Assembly (NCBI GenBank): GCA_024196135.1 | Contig: JAMQCK010000065.1 | Location: 41,304-105,303, forward strand | DNA: 64,000 nucleotides | Source: Pleurotus ostreatus/Saccharomyces cerevisiae fusant | Taxonomy: Eukaryota; Opisthokonta | Direction: 5' to 3' | Part shown: positions 46,701-57,524 of the stretch, piece by piece | How the letters are laid out: each line of letters starts with the position of its first letter | How positions within the stretch are numbered: the first letter of the stretch is position 1 | Program-made: the position numbers and the translations under genes | Notes under the pieces: model-generated | What the model was told of the DNA's origin: nothing | What the model saw: only the letters and a program-made list of their open reading frames with translations | Databases searched by the model: none

Positions 46701-47089
46701 ACACACTTGGTCTGCAATACATTCGAGCTCGGCAGATAGTTCTGCTTCGTCGTAAACGGCACAGTGGGGGTGATCGAGAAGTGCCCGCCCTTGTCCTTAT
46801 CGACAATGCGCGCAAAAATGGAGGGGGAGTCGAAGTTGGGCACGCAATAGCTTTCGACTGGTGTCCGTCTCGTGAGCGCGTCGTGCGGTACTCAATTCAG
46901 CCTAGCACTCACCGGAGCCGTCGATGCTGATGAGCGCCGCGGTCCTCAAGTTCCCGATTCTGCGGGGATGGACATCAGCAGAGCCTCCGAGGGGCCGTAC
47001 GCGCGTACGCACAGAGCATGGTCAGAGATGGGTATGTAGTCGCGGTCGGGGCTCGGGTGCAGGACGTTCATCCTGTGGTAGGCGCTCAT
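43744..47089 (-). CDS. Glycoside hydrolase family 15 protein (intracellular)
   Basis: Six-hairpin glycosidase of the GH15 group (glucoamylase/trehalase-like); the sugar cannot be read from sequence. The ATG at 47089 gives [20 protein letters not shown] with no signal peptide, so it should be cytosolic, unlike secreted starch-binding glucoamylases. The N-terminal beta domain has [23 protein letters not shown] and [16 protein letters not shown]. The catalytic barrel has [31 protein letters not shown], and near the C-terminus [18 protein letters not shown] (general acid region) and [19 protein letters not shown] (general base region). It ends at NLQRSSD, stop at 43744-43746. About 17 introns, several near 44690-45200 spanning tiny exons that remain provisional. 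A Pro/Ser/Ala linker lies near 45850-46000. Confidence 0.86.
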
Positions 47090-47911
47090 GAACGAGACGA
47101 CTGGCGGGATAAGACGTTTTTGTGGGCGGAGGGAGAGGGAGAGCCTAGAAGACGACGACAGCTGACTAACAGCGCGGCGGCACAGGAGCATAACGGTGAG
47201 GGCTCATTTGACTGGCAGATTCGAATGACATCAAGTCTCGCGGACGAAGGCGCCGGTCCGTTCAAGACCACGTGGTCGTGACGCACTTTGTGGCGCTGTT
47301 CGGACTTCATCGTTTCCGGCCGTTGCTTTCTTACCCAAAGACCATCATCGTACACGTACGATCAAAATCGCCGAGGCTCTCTTCCACCGCAATGTGCCTC
47401 TCACCTCCACGGCTCCTCCAATCCCTACGCTTGAGCTGAGCCGGCGTGCATGCCGGTGCGGCACACACACCGCGCCGAAAACTCCCTCCTTCCGGTGAAT
47501 TCCCGGGACCCATTATCGATATCACCCTCGCCAATAGGAGGATCGCGCGCCCAATGTCAGCAGAAGCTACAAATTAGCCTTGCTGACCTGCCTCAGCCAC
47601 ACACGTTAGTCCTTCCGGTCTCAGGACGGTCAGCAGCGCGAGCGAGACAGTAGTCACGCGTTCAACTGTATTCAGCAGCAATCTACTGGGATAGACGCGA
47701 TAGGATCTACTTGTACGTACATCGTCAAGCTCGGCATATACAGAAGAGTACGCAGATGGATATGCCGGCTTTTCTGCTTCAGCACTCTGGGACTGAACAC
47801 AACCAAACAGGTCGACCGAGCAGGTGTCCGTTGCCAACACCCTTGTGCTCGTATAACAGCGGGAGGTACTACTTCGATTGATATTCTATGTTTTTGTGAC
47901 TCCCGTGCAGA
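47090..47911. other. Intergenic region, nothing recognised
   Basis: About 820 bases without a supported gene. Short frames exist on both strands, none with a motif or exon chain. No tRNA-like or repeated sequence seen. Confidence 0.45.
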
Positions 47912-48826
47912 CTAATCAACGTCTGGCGGAGTCCCTGATATCTCAAAGAGCTCAAACTCGCGCCGAGCATCGTCTTCATAACCTCCAGATAGCACCTTCC
48001 AACCAAATTCCCTCCACGCATCCATTACCGGGCTCCTTCGTGTGAGCCAAAGCCACTTCATCGCCTCCCAGTACAAAGGCCGCCATCCCGATTGTTCCCA
48101 ATCCAAAAGCGCCACAATCTCCACATCCTCCGGGCCCTCGCCATGGACGCGCACCAGCACATTTTCCATATTGATGTCGCCATGCGTAAAGACGATAGGG
48201 TGATCATCACGCATCTCGCGCCTCTTCTCCGCGACTCGGGCGGCAGTCTTGGCAGACTCCCGTGCGAAGATGTCGAACAGCGACATGTGCCAGTCGTTGA
48301 ATGACGCCTGGCTGGGGAAGGGGCCTAGCGCAACCTGGGACCAGGTGACCGCGAGATCTGTGAAGGGACCGCCCGAAGCGGAACCAATCCATCCAGCGGA
48401 CGGGAGGGATGGCGGAGGAGGTTGCGGGATGGACCGCAAGCCCTCTACGTAGCCGGCGATGGTGCGTATGACATGCGCGTGCTGCTCGCTGGACAGATTC
48501 CTCCAAACGCGCAGGAGCCGTTCGCCCTCGATGTACTCCATGACTAGGTAGCCCTCTTCGTCGTTTTCCCAGTAGTCAATTAAACGAGGAACGGGAATGG
48601 GGATGGTCAATCTTTGTTGGCTAAGAAATTGCATTGCATCGGACTCGGGTCGAAGCCTGTACGCTTTCCGGCGCTTCAGCACGGTCCCTGCAGTGAGGCG
48701 ATGAACGCTGAGCGAGAGCCTCGGATAGCGCGATTCTCCTCTGCGAAGTAAGTATGGGACGAACAACCGACGAATTCGGTTGAACAGAGGACTGAGGAGC
48801 CAGCGCAAGAATGTGAGCACCAGCAT
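47912..48826 (-). CDS. Aminoglycoside-phosphotransferase-fold (APH) protein
   Basis: Kinase-like small-molecule phosphotransferase of unknown substrate, a large family in fungi. Intronless, 304 residues. The ATG at 48826 gives MLVLTFLRWLLSPLFNRI, a hydrophobic N-terminus that may be a membrane anchor; the frame opens a few codons earlier only with TTG. Motifs: IPIPVPRLIDYWENDEEGYLV, MEYIEGERLL, Brenner motif THGDINMENVLV with catalytic Asp and Asn, and ALLDWEQSGWRPLYWEAMKW, in which the second metal site reads DWE as in most fungal members. It is complete. It shares direction with the kinase-like gene at 49007, 180 bp upstream. Confidence 0.88.
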   Translation of the reverse strand: MLVLTFLRWLLSPLFNRIRRLFVPYLLRRGESRYPRLSLSVHRLTAGTVLKRRKAYRLRPESDAMQFLSQQRLTIPIPVPRLIDYWENDEEGYLVMEYIEGERLLRVWRNLSSEQHAHVIRTIAGYVEGLRSIPQPPPPSLPSAGWIGSASGGPFTDLAVTWSQVALGPFPSQASFNDWHMSLFDIFARESAKTAARVAEKRREMRDDHPIVFTHGDINMENVLVRVHGEGPEDVEIVALLDWEQSGWRPLYWEAMKWLWLTRRSPVMDAWREFGWKVLSGGYEDDARREFELFEISGTPPDVD

Positions 48827-49006
48827 TCGCCGCAAGATGCGGGATGAAAGTTCTGGTCAAGGAGCGAGACGCGCGCGTGCACTTCACGTGGGTTTCGATT
48901 TGTCGATGGCCAGGTTCGCAACACGAGGATCGTCTTGTACAACTGAGTAAAGTACGATAGCGTACGCATCCAGACGATATTCCTTAGAAGTACGGAAACA
49001 ACATCC

Positions 49007-50320
49007 TACTTGAACTTGTGGATGACCGGAGGTATGAGGAGGGCCTTGGGAGGGATGCCCTCGATGAACGCGCGCAAACGAGCCATCGCTTCATCCGCCG
49101 TCAGGCGCCCCGCAGGATCGTCGCGCGCCATGCTATCGAGCAAGGTCTCGACGGGCTCGAAAGTGGACTGCGACGAGCTATGTCAGCAACAAAGTCGCGC
49201 AGAGATGTAGGATAGGCAGCGTACGTCAAATTCACCAAAGGACGAGGCTAGCTGCCAAACATCGAGCTTGAACGGGTCGTATGGCTCCCCCGTTAGCATT
49301 TCCGGGATGGCCGGACGCGCGTACTCCGAGACGTTCGCCAACGAGCCGGTGCACGGGATGCCTGTGCAAAGACGCTCGCTTGCCGGGCAGTCGTCGGGAA
49401 ACTGGACCGCGACCTCAAAGTCGATGAGGTATACTCGCGGCTTGGATATCGAGACTGCACCATTCTTCAGGGATTCTGGGAAAAATTGTACCAAGAAATT
49501 GTTCTTGAAAGCGTCCTAAACGAGCCATGAGGTGCGGGTGCGATACAGTGAAGAATGACTGACCCTATGCGCGATTCTCTCACTGTGGATATAAGCCAGG
49601 CCCTAGTAGACTTCATGACTGGGTGAAGCTTCCTCGCTGAAATCGATTACTCGCCTCAAGAGCTTGTAAGATCATGTCCAAGACATCGCCAACGGAGCTC
49701 TGGGCCCAAGACGAATAGACCTGTCCAAGGTTTTGGGATACGAGAGGAAAGACTCCAAGAGTAAACCTTGCAATGTTTATCTCTCGCAGAAGAGGTAGTG
49801 TATGATTGTTGGCGAGCAGGACGCTTGGGGCAGTAGCTAGACCACGCCAAATGCGAAGCTGCTCGCGCCCATCGTCACCGATGGCCACGACACGCAGCAT
49901 CACGTCGAATCCTTCTGGCGAGCGAGCGACACGACTGAGACCGTTCTACGCCTTCGTCAATATAGACTGGGTGTGTACCGGACGATGATTACTCACAAAT
50001 AGCAACACTTCTCTCAGGGCATCAATTGTACCTACAGGACCTTCTTTGCCGCGCATGGGCGTGACAAGTAGATATCCGTTGGGAGACACCGTAGCTCCGT
50101 CCGTGGACTGCTGGAGCCAGCCCCAGTCCGCCTTGGTCCATAGGCGGTAGCCTAGGGTACGCAAACTCGTTTCGCTAAGTTGATTCCAGTGTGCGTCTTC
50201 GTCCTGTAGCTTGTCGGGAACACGCCATGCGTCCAATGTTCTAGGCAACTTTGCTGTGTGAGCGCGCCTAAACTCAACACCATCGGCGAGAATCCCGCAT
50301 ACCTTGTCTAATTCAGCCAT
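49007..50320 (-). CDS. Protein-kinase-like protein, probable pseudokinase
   Basis: Member of the basidiomycete kinase-like group. ATG at 50320: MAELDKVCGILADGVEFRRAH. An N-terminal segment (WNQLSETSLRTLGYRLW) is followed by FDVMLRVVAIGDDGREQLRI, where the usual Val-Ala-x-Lys region has no clear Lys, then LATAPSVLLANNHTLPLL. The catalytic loop reads GLAYIHSERIAHRDAFKNNF: HRD and an Asn are kept. The DFG position reads LIDFEVAVQF, with Glu for Gly. SEYARPAIPEMLTGEPYDPF and KLDVWQLASSFGEF match kinase subdomains VIII-IX. It ends at VIHKFK, stop 49007-49009. No glycine-rich loop is evident. Introns near 49160, 49545, 49600 and 49980. It may bind rather than phosphorylate. Confidence 0.78.
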
Positions 50321-50635
50321 ATCGATGTTCGTTGCACCGGCTACGATATTACACTCAGGTGTCCGTGCAACTGTGGACGACGTAAGTCACAATCTAAGCA
50401 TCACTGTTGGAAGTCAACTGTACGGTCACCTGACGCTCAGATCAACGCACCTTCTACAGTTCCTGCACGCGGTCTATAATCCGTAAGGAGGGACGCGGGC
50501 AGAACGGGACCGGCATGGGAGTCAATCCGAGCGTTGGTAGAGAGCAAGTGACGCAGAACAGCCTGTATTATCCTGACAAGCCCGATAAAGTAGATAGTAG
50601 GGTCCCCATGCGTGCGGGACCCGTCTGGACAACCC
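50321..50635. other. Intergenic, nothing recognised
   Basis: 315 bases between two minus-strand genes; no supported frame or motif. Presumably the promoter of the kinase-like gene and the 3' flank of the polymerase gene. Confidence 0.4.
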
Positions 50636-52348
50636 CTACAACGCCTGACCCTTCTTCCTCCCTCTCCCCTTTGCCCAACCCGGCGGCTTTTCCACGTACG
50701 AGAAGTTCCGCTTTAAGGGCTCCACATACTCCATCCCTAGTTCGCGCATGATGGCCTCCTCCGTATCGGCGCGAAGCAGGCGCCAAAACCCGGAGTCGAA
50801 GTCCTTGAACTGGCGTCCTGGAGAACGAACGCGCTTGAGCGGCGCGGCGGGGTTGGGTAGGATGGTGGGAACAAATGGTATATCGGAAGAGGGAGGGCTG
50901 AAGGAGGTCGAAGCAGCGGAGTCGGCCTCTGTTACGTCAGATGAGCGTTCGGTTTGTAACCACTTCCAGAGACCATATTCGTTCAGGTGAAGCCCCATCC
51001 TCTCGGCTTTTGTACGCAGATGCAAGTTGAATTCCTTGTCGCCCGTCAGCGCGATGAGGGCTGCACCTTTGGACTTCATGGGCGCGAAGCTGGGAAGCCA
51101 TAAGCCGAACGAGTTGCGATAAGTGCCACTTCCACGTACCTGAGATCCAAGCGCCTCAGCGCGCCCGTACCAGGCACTTTCACCATCCCCTGCCACTTGC
51201 GAGACACGTTCATGAAGTTCTCCCCAAGCAACCCTGCGCCCTCCAATGCCGGAATCACCTCTTTCTGCAAGGACGAGTTGTCCGACGGCGAGTCGTTTTC
51301 ATTGAAGGGCACTCGCCGCCTCCCGTTAATTGTATAACTCGCCTTCCGGAAGAGTGCCTCGATTGTCGGGACGGGTACATGCGTATGCAGTGGGTGTAGC
51401 AAAAGAACGTCTACTTCGGACGACACAATCGCGCCACGGCGGTAGCTGCCGACGAGGATACACTCGAATTGGGGTGGGAGAATGTCCTGGATAACGCGAA
51501 GGATGGCCTCGGCTTCATCTCGCTTGACGCCGCACTTCATGTCTTCGTAGTACTTGACGCCAAATTGCTCGACGGGACGCAGAGTGTTGAAGTATTCGGG
51601 GCGGTGCAGGTCAGCGATGGACATGCAGCCGGCCTCTACGAGGGCACGAGACCGAACCTGGCTTGGGTGGAATGAGTGAAGGGATAGTTTGCGACAAAGT
51701 GAGACGCACCCGATCCCTTGAACCTGCCTTAACTCTTTGCGCGCTTGCGCGTCAAGCGCTCGCTTGTCCAGCTCCTCCCTGTCAGCCTAAGCAGGTTGAG
51801 ACAGTAATAATGTAAAGTAGGGGCAAACACACCGTGGTTTTCTCCTGCAAGAATTCGGATATGCGTCGAGTGATGCCAGGCCCTATTCCTTCGATCTACT
51901 AACCTTCAGTCTCAACCCAGACTACGTGGATACGTCGTACTCACATTACTAACCTCCCTTGAGCTGCGTATGGGGAAGGGGACCTGCTCTATGATCCTCA
52001 CAGCGAGGCCGAGGGCGCGCGCCTTGAACTGGTTCTTGTCTTCCTTCTGCTCTTCTTCCTCCGCGTCTACTGCCATGTTCAGCGCACTCGTCAGGTCACT
52101 TTCGCCATGCACGCACTCTTCTTGAGCATGTCGACAATCGGCTGGTTCGTCGCATTGCTCGCCACATAGCGCCTCTGCAGCAGGCGCAAGCAAGTGTACC
52201 CACGGTGTCGGGCCGAGAGAAGAGACATCCATTCGTCACGCTTCGTGTGACAAGCGCGTATGGTCACTGTTTTCCCGTCCTCTGGTGCCCTCCAGAGTCC
52301 GAGACGGCGATATTCCTGCTCGAGGCTCTGGGCTCTACAACTTCTCAT
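50636..52348 (-). CDS. Family X DNA polymerase (Pol beta/lambda-like)
   Basis: Gap-filling repair polymerase for base excision repair or end joining. ATG at 52348: MRSCRAQSLEQEYRRLGLW. The 8-kDa domain has ATNQPIVDMLKK and KARALGLAVRIIEQVPF, with IEGIGPGITRRISEFL as the first helix-hairpin-helix. The thumb-finger part has EYFNTLRPVEQFGVKYYEDM and then LVGSYRRGAIVSSEVDVLLL. In Pol beta relatives the metal-binding pair is DxD; here it is ExD. The third Asp is present in LRRLDL, followed after an intron by SFAPMKSKGAALIALTGDKEFN and LRTKAERMGLHLNEYGLW, the nucleotide-binding and dNTP steric region. It ends KGRGRKKGQAL, possibly a nuclear signal. No BRCT domain is seen upstream. Introns at about 51110-51160, 51700-52000 and 52080-52125. 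Confidence 0.87.
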
Positions 52349-52698
52349 GCTCAGACACAGTGATAGGATCAGCTAACAAACGCCGGTGGTTCGACGACCC
52401 GGCACTGATTTAAAGGCTGGACTTGAGCTCCTCTAGACAGTCGTAGGAGGCAAACAATTGTGAGCGAAGACAAAGACGCTTGCAGAGGGGTAGGTTTCTG
52501 GATTATACATGGACAACGTAAACACTTGCTGATTCCCCCTCCATTTTCAAGTCACCCGCGGTACAACGTGCCAGCCTATCTGCATTCCTTGCCTTCGCAG
52601 CCTTTGAGAGCCTTCTGCGAAAAGGGAAGGAGGAGATATGTTCAGATGAAAATGAAAACGCATATACTGTGCGCGATCCCCCGAAGGTTGCTGATACC
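52349..52698. other. Intergenic, nothing recognised
   Basis: 350 bases between minus-strand genes. A plus-strand frame at 52460-52702 has no motif and no support. Confidence 0.4.
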
Positions 52699-53307
52699 CT
52701 AGAGCAATAGACCGCTCGCCTCGAATCGCCTCTGTAATGCATGAAGGACGATCGTGAGGGCGTTGTCACAGACTGAGTAGCACTCCACCACGAGCGTTTC
52801 CAACTTTGGCAGGAAAGGACTTCGGGTCATGTTTGGCAGAAAGGATGAAAAGAAGCCGTCTGACTCTGAGTCTTGGAAAACGACCCCCCGGGAGACAAGT
52901 TCGAGGCGCCACAGTCCAGCCATTTGTGGGAGGCGGACGAGCCTGTCGAAATTGTAGTCAACGCCGCAGTCCCTAGTTGCCTTAAGACGAAATATCTCCC
53001 ATGTCGAGGTCTTTTTCACGAACGAAGCCAAGACGGAAGGGTCCTGGAATGGCCACCCTGCTCTCTCGGCCTTGAGATCCTGCAGAGTCGGCCGTGGCGC
53101 GAGGGAAAAGCTTCGGAGCGCGGGAAGATGCAGAGGCTGCGGTATCTTATCCTGAGGTCCGTTCCTGAAGATCGACAACGATTTCAAGGAGCAATGGCGG
53201 ATGTCCGAATGGTGGCTGATGCGTGAGTGAGTGAGATGGAAGTTTACCCTTATTTGCCCTTCAGTAACTGTTCCAAACTTGGAAATGCGATCATCAGTCT
53301 CGTCCAT
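52699..53307 (-). CDS. Unknown protein, possible F-box/LRR fragment
   Basis: An ORF of 202 codons from an ATG at 53307 (MDETDDRISKFGTVTE). Segments such as CSLKSLSIFRNG, LPALRSFSLAPRP, MAGLWRLELVSRG and LPKLETLVVECYS look like the irregular leucine-rich repeats of basidiomycete F-box proteins, but no F-box is present, so it may be a truncated copy or the C-terminal exon of a longer gene. It lies 195 bp from the divergent SNF5 gene and may share its promoter region. Confidence 0.45.
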   Translation of the reverse strand: MDETDDRISKFGTVTEGQIRVNFHLTHSRISHHSDIRHCSLKSLSIFRNGPQDKIPQPLHLPALRSFSLAPRPTLQDLKAERAGWPFQDPSVLASFVKKTSTWEIFRLKATRDCGVDYNFDRLVRLPQMAGLWRLELVSRGVVFQDSESDGFFSSFLPNMTRSPFLPKLETLVVECYSVCDNALTIVLHALQRRFEASGLLL

Positions 53308-53502
53308 TGTTCTGCGCCTGCATCAACTCGGCACTTGTCTTTTAGTTCTTGCTGGAGTGCGACTCTGAGTACGCTGACACGCCAAGCACGCGCTACCTAC
53401 CCTCGCACAGGCGACTACACATCCAGGTCCTTGTTTTCCTTGCTTCACAGCTCATCGTTTTGCGCGCCATAGCAGCACGCGTCGCATCACGCACTTACAG
53501 CG

Positions 53503-55004
53503 ATGTCGGGTTACATTGGAGCCCATTATCCGGGCATGGCGGAGACCCAGATGCACCACACAGTACAGACATCGTACGCGCAGCCAGTCGCAACCGCTCC
53601 CCCACCGAGAGGTGCGCGCTTCAGCTCTCCTCTCGATCGTATTCATGCGTCTGACCCTTGCTAGGCGGCCATCGTGGCGGACGGTTGACGGTCCAGCCAA
53701 CCAGCACGCCAGTCTACCAGTCTCACTACCACACCCCAACTCCAGCACCCGCCCCACCACCACCGCCCCAAGTCCCCTCATACCCTCCCCCACCACCTGG
53801 TGTCCTGCCAACGACTCCTCAAGCCCTCACCTCCGACTATGCCTCGCGCATGCAGACTGGGATTACGCTGTTGATGCAGCCAATCCTGAACCACACCACC
53901 GCGACAGCAAACCCCTCTACTACTACTCGGTCTAGCAGGCGCGGTGCTGCAATCAGCTACGTCGAGCCCGGCTCCGACGTCGATGACGACGTCTTAGACG
54001 CCGGCGCCATCGACTCCGACGGTTCAGACTTCGTTGCTAGTGGCGGCGTGCGCAGCTCAGTGCGCAACGCACGGCAGCGCTTCCCCGGCGTATCTAGTAG
54101 CACGCGTGCCCCTTCTGCCGCGCCCACACCACCTACCGACGAACTCGATCGCAGCTACCTCGGTCAACCACCACCCGCTCGCCTTCTTCGCTCCCGCCTC
54201 ATTAATCTCACTCCCTACCCGCTCGTCCCCTCTGCCCGCGCCGAGCAACAAGCCGCCCTCCGCCCTTCCCTCATTCCCATACGCGTCGAGTTCGAGACGC
54301 CTACACATCGAATCCGCGACTGTTTCACGTGGAATCTGCGCGAGCAGATACTCACGCCCGAAGCCTTCGGCGAGATTTTCTGCCACGACCTCGACTTGAA
54401 CCCTACCACATGGTGCGGGACGATCGCCGCGCAGATCCGCGCCCAGCTTGAGGAGTGGGAAGGCGTCGCGTCGATGGACATGGGCATGGACGCCGCGGAC
54501 GAGCGAGGGGAGGAGGCGGAGTGCCGCGTGATCCTCAGCATCGATGTGCAGATCAACCACCACCACCTGCTAGACCACATCGAGTGGGACCTGCTCTCGC
54601 CGCTCACGCCAGAAGCGTTCGCACGTGCGTTGTGCGCGGACTTGGGGCTGGGTGGGGAGGCGGTCGCCTTGATCGCGCACGCCGTACATGAGGAGCTCGT
54701 CAAACACAAGCGCGACGCTATTGAGTGGGGCATTCTACCCCCGGCCTCTGGAACAGAAGACTACGTCTACGACCGCGGCGCCATGCTCAAAGACAAGCGC
54801 GCCCTCGGCGGGCAGCGCAAGATCGCACCCGTTCTCAAGAGTGTATGGCGCGACTGGGCTGACGCAGAGGAGTGGCGGACACGGTACGAGGAGCTGTCGC
54901 TGGAGGAGATCGAGCGCAGAGAAGTCGAGCGAGAGCGCGCGAGCCGGCGTTTGCGGAGAGAGACGAGCAAGTTCCAGACGGCGAACAGGAGATCACGAAG
55001 ATAA
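53503..55004 (+). CDS. SNF5/SFH1 (SMARCB1) subunit of an ATP-dependent chromatin remodeller
   Basis: Core subunit of SWI/SNF or RSC, nuclear. ATG at 53503 (MSGYIGAHYPGMAETQ), with a single intron after PVATAPPPR (GTGCGC ... CTAG). Residues 30-110 are Pro/Thr/Gln-rich. After an acidic patch (EPGSDVDDDVLDAG), the SNF5 domain begins: LIPIRVEFETPTHRIRDCF, TWNLREQILTPEAFGE (repeat 1), and VILSIDVQINHHHLLDHIEWD, LLSPLTPEAFARALCADLGL, AHAVHEELVKHKRD (repeat 2). A conserved C-terminal helix YDRGAMLKDKRALGGQRKI and VLKSVWRDWADAEEWRTRYE follow, ending with a basic tail. About 480 residues; the compact length suits SFH1 or a short SNF5. An ACGCGT hexamer lies 21 bp before the ATG. Confidence 0.93.
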
Positions 55005-55704
55005 GAGTTGGGCCAAAAGTAACGTACATATATCTTTATCTTGTAACCTATCCCTTGCGGTAATGGTCTTGTAGCATCGGCGCATCCATGCCAACCTCAG
55101 CGCATTTTCCTTATGAGCTTCCGACGCGCGCATCAGCTCTTCGTCCTTCGTTTCACTTTGTGAACATCTCACGTATGGAACTCTGCCCGATTCCAAAGTC
55201 TCCTGTCCCGGTACGGCCGCTGGCACCCGAGCGTAGAAGTCACCGGAAATGGAAGTGCTTGTTCTCGAGGAAACTTCCCCGACATGACGTCACAAATATA
55301 GGAAGTTCTGAATGGGATTCCGTGTTACTGCCTACCTTCACCAGCCTCTTTTCTGTGTACTCGTCAATCATGTGCGGTCTTCTCACCTTGTTCTCTGGTA
55401 CGGCAGACTGCACGCAACGATGCTAGCCGTCCCCGGGAGCGATCGACAGGGCAAGAGGATCTGCAGTAGCTTTACGTACCCTCCCGAACGTCACCCCAGT
55501 GCACTCGGACACCACCTTTGAAAACCCAGCGTAATGTCCATCGTCAGCAACTGGTCACCGCCTGGTCCGAGCAACGGCGTCACGCGCGCTCGGGAATTAC
55601 GCGCCAGCCGTCGCAGGGCGCGTATATAGCGGGTAAGACTGGCGACCGTGCATCCCAAAATTTCTTCCAACCTTTACCCCATACCATTCTACACTTCCCC
55701 CATC
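55005..55704. other. Intergenic region with TATA box
   Basis: 700 bases without a supported gene. CGTATATAGC at 55621-55630 lies about 80 bp before the next ATG and is the likely core promoter of the NmrA-like gene. Confidence 0.5.
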
Positions 55705-57049
55705 ATGCCTGCGAAACGCGCCGCCAACGGTAACTCCAAGAAGGCTGACTCCAAGTCCCCTCCCTCGAACCGCCAGATCCTCGTCACTGCCGCGGAGGGC
55801 CAGACGGGCAGGCTCATTCTCGAGCTGCTGTCGACCGACGCGAACTACTCAGGCAAGTACGCTGGCCTCACTGCGCTCGTCTTCAGCGAAGAGGCGAAAG
55901 CGTCCGTCGAGGAAGAGGGCTTCAATGCGGTGAAGGTCCTCGTCTACGACCCCAAGGATGAACCTGCTCTTGTCGAGGCGATGGAGGCCGTTGACACTTG
56001 CCTGTTGATCCCGCCTGCTCGCAAGGTAAGCACGTCGTCCATACAGTGTGGTCGAGCGACTGACCTCGTTCTAGGACAAGTCGCAAATCACGAAGACGCT
56101 ACTGAAGGCCGCGAAGAAGGCCAAGTCGGTCAACAACCTGGTTTTCCTGTCGAGCGCCGGATGTGACTATGCTGAGCGCGACAAGCAGCCGAGGTGTGTC
56201 GCCTTCGCTCGAAGGAGGCCTTCATTGTGCTGACCGTCTTGTAGACTTCGCGAGTTCATTGACCTCGAAGCGCTCGCGATGGCGGCCAAGTCGGATCCCA
56301 ACAGCGGCGATACCGGTCACTCGCCCTGTATTATCCGGTAAGCTTTCCCTCCTGTCGCTCCCAGCCCTCGCACCTTATCTTTCCTACCTCCATCTTCTCT
56401 TATATATCCTGTCCCATCTCACCCGCGTTCCCAGTGCTGGTTTCTACGCCGAAAATCTGCTTCTCTACACCAAGCAGGCTCAGGGCGAGGGAAAGCTCCC
56501 CATTCCTATCGATGCCGACCACAAGTTCGCGCCCGTCGCGCTCGGCGACGTCGCTCAGCTCGCCGCGCATGTCATCACGTCCGTTGGGCCGCAGGGCCTC
56601 GCGGACGAGGTGCGCGGGCAGATGATGGTGCTTACAGGCCCTATGCTCGTCGCGGGCCCGGAGTTGGCACAGGCTGGATCGCAGGCGTTGGGTGTGAACA
56701 TGGAGTTTGAAAGTATCACGGAGTGAGCTAATTGTTTGGTAGAATATGAAGATGACTAACGTATTTGCTAGGGCGAAGGCGAAGAAGATCCTGGCGTCGG
56801 AGCAGGGCGAGGAGGTAGACGACGCGGAGAAGGAGTACCTCCTGGAGTACTACTCGCTCGTGCGCGAAGGCAAGACGGCGTACGTCAGCAATGTCGCGTT
56901 CCAGGCGATCTTCGGGTCGAGGGGTCAGGAGATGCCTGACTTCTTCAAGGCGTACTCGGTGCGTGGTCTTGGTACCGTTCAGCCTCAATGATAACTGACA
57001 TGTCGTACAGGCTGAGTTCAAGCCCAAGAAGCGGAGAGTAGAGCACTGA
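55705..57049 (+). CDS. NmrA-like NAD(P)-binding Rossmann protein
   Basis: Atypical short-chain dehydrogenase of the NmrA group, which often senses NAD(P) redox state or reduces quinones; the role here is unknown. ATG at 55705: MPAKRAANGNSKKADSKS, a basic N-terminus not typical of the fold. The dinucleotide motif is ILVTAAEGQTGRLILELL, variant of GxxGxxG (here AxxGxTG). Then ALVFSEEAKASVEEEGFNAV, VDTCLLIPPARK, NLVFLSSAGCDYAERDKQ, the segment AGFYAENLLLYTKQAQGEGK and FAPVALGDVAQLAAHVI, all regular for the family, and a C-terminal helical part to KPKKRRVEH, a possible nuclear signal. Introns near 56025, 56195, 56340, 56727 and 56960. Stop at 57047-57049. Confidence 0.85.
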
Positions 57050-57524
57050 GGGGCACGGTGGAGACAAGATCGAAGCACGCTTGTGCCATAGCATCTAGAA
57101 CCCGAGCTTGAATGTATTTTATCGCGTGCCATATATCTTGAGCCATCCAACGCATCCACATCGCAGGTACTTTGGTGCAGTAGTAGCGGAGACAGCGAGA
57201 GACCGCCGGTGGCAATTGCTGAAAAGATAAGGTCGCTTGTTGTTTGTTGTTCGTCATCGCGCAACAGATCAACAGTCGCAAACACGCGCCTCTTCCCGAA
57301 CCACAAGGCACCCGCGACCTAGTCCCTAGGTTGCGTCGGGACTCTAACGAACTCAGCAGCTCGTGGTTCAACTTGTTGCGCTCAATGAAGGACATGATGG
57401 GAAACCTGCTTGCACATTCACGGGAACGAATTCCGATTCTTCTACGAAGCTTCAAGCACAAGGCATCTTTACTCTGCTCTACAAGGCGCTGAATACATTT
57501 CGGTGATATTCATGGTCTCGGTGT
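57050..57524. other. Convergent intergenic, nothing recognised
   Basis: 475 bases between two converging genes. Chance frames only; presumably both 3' untranslated regions. Confidence 0.4.

Noticed and set aside
53477..53482. ACGCGT box 21 bp before the SNF5 ATG as a cell-cycle element
   Set aside because: A single hexamer is expected by chance several times per window of this composition, and it is too close to the start codon for a typical MCB.
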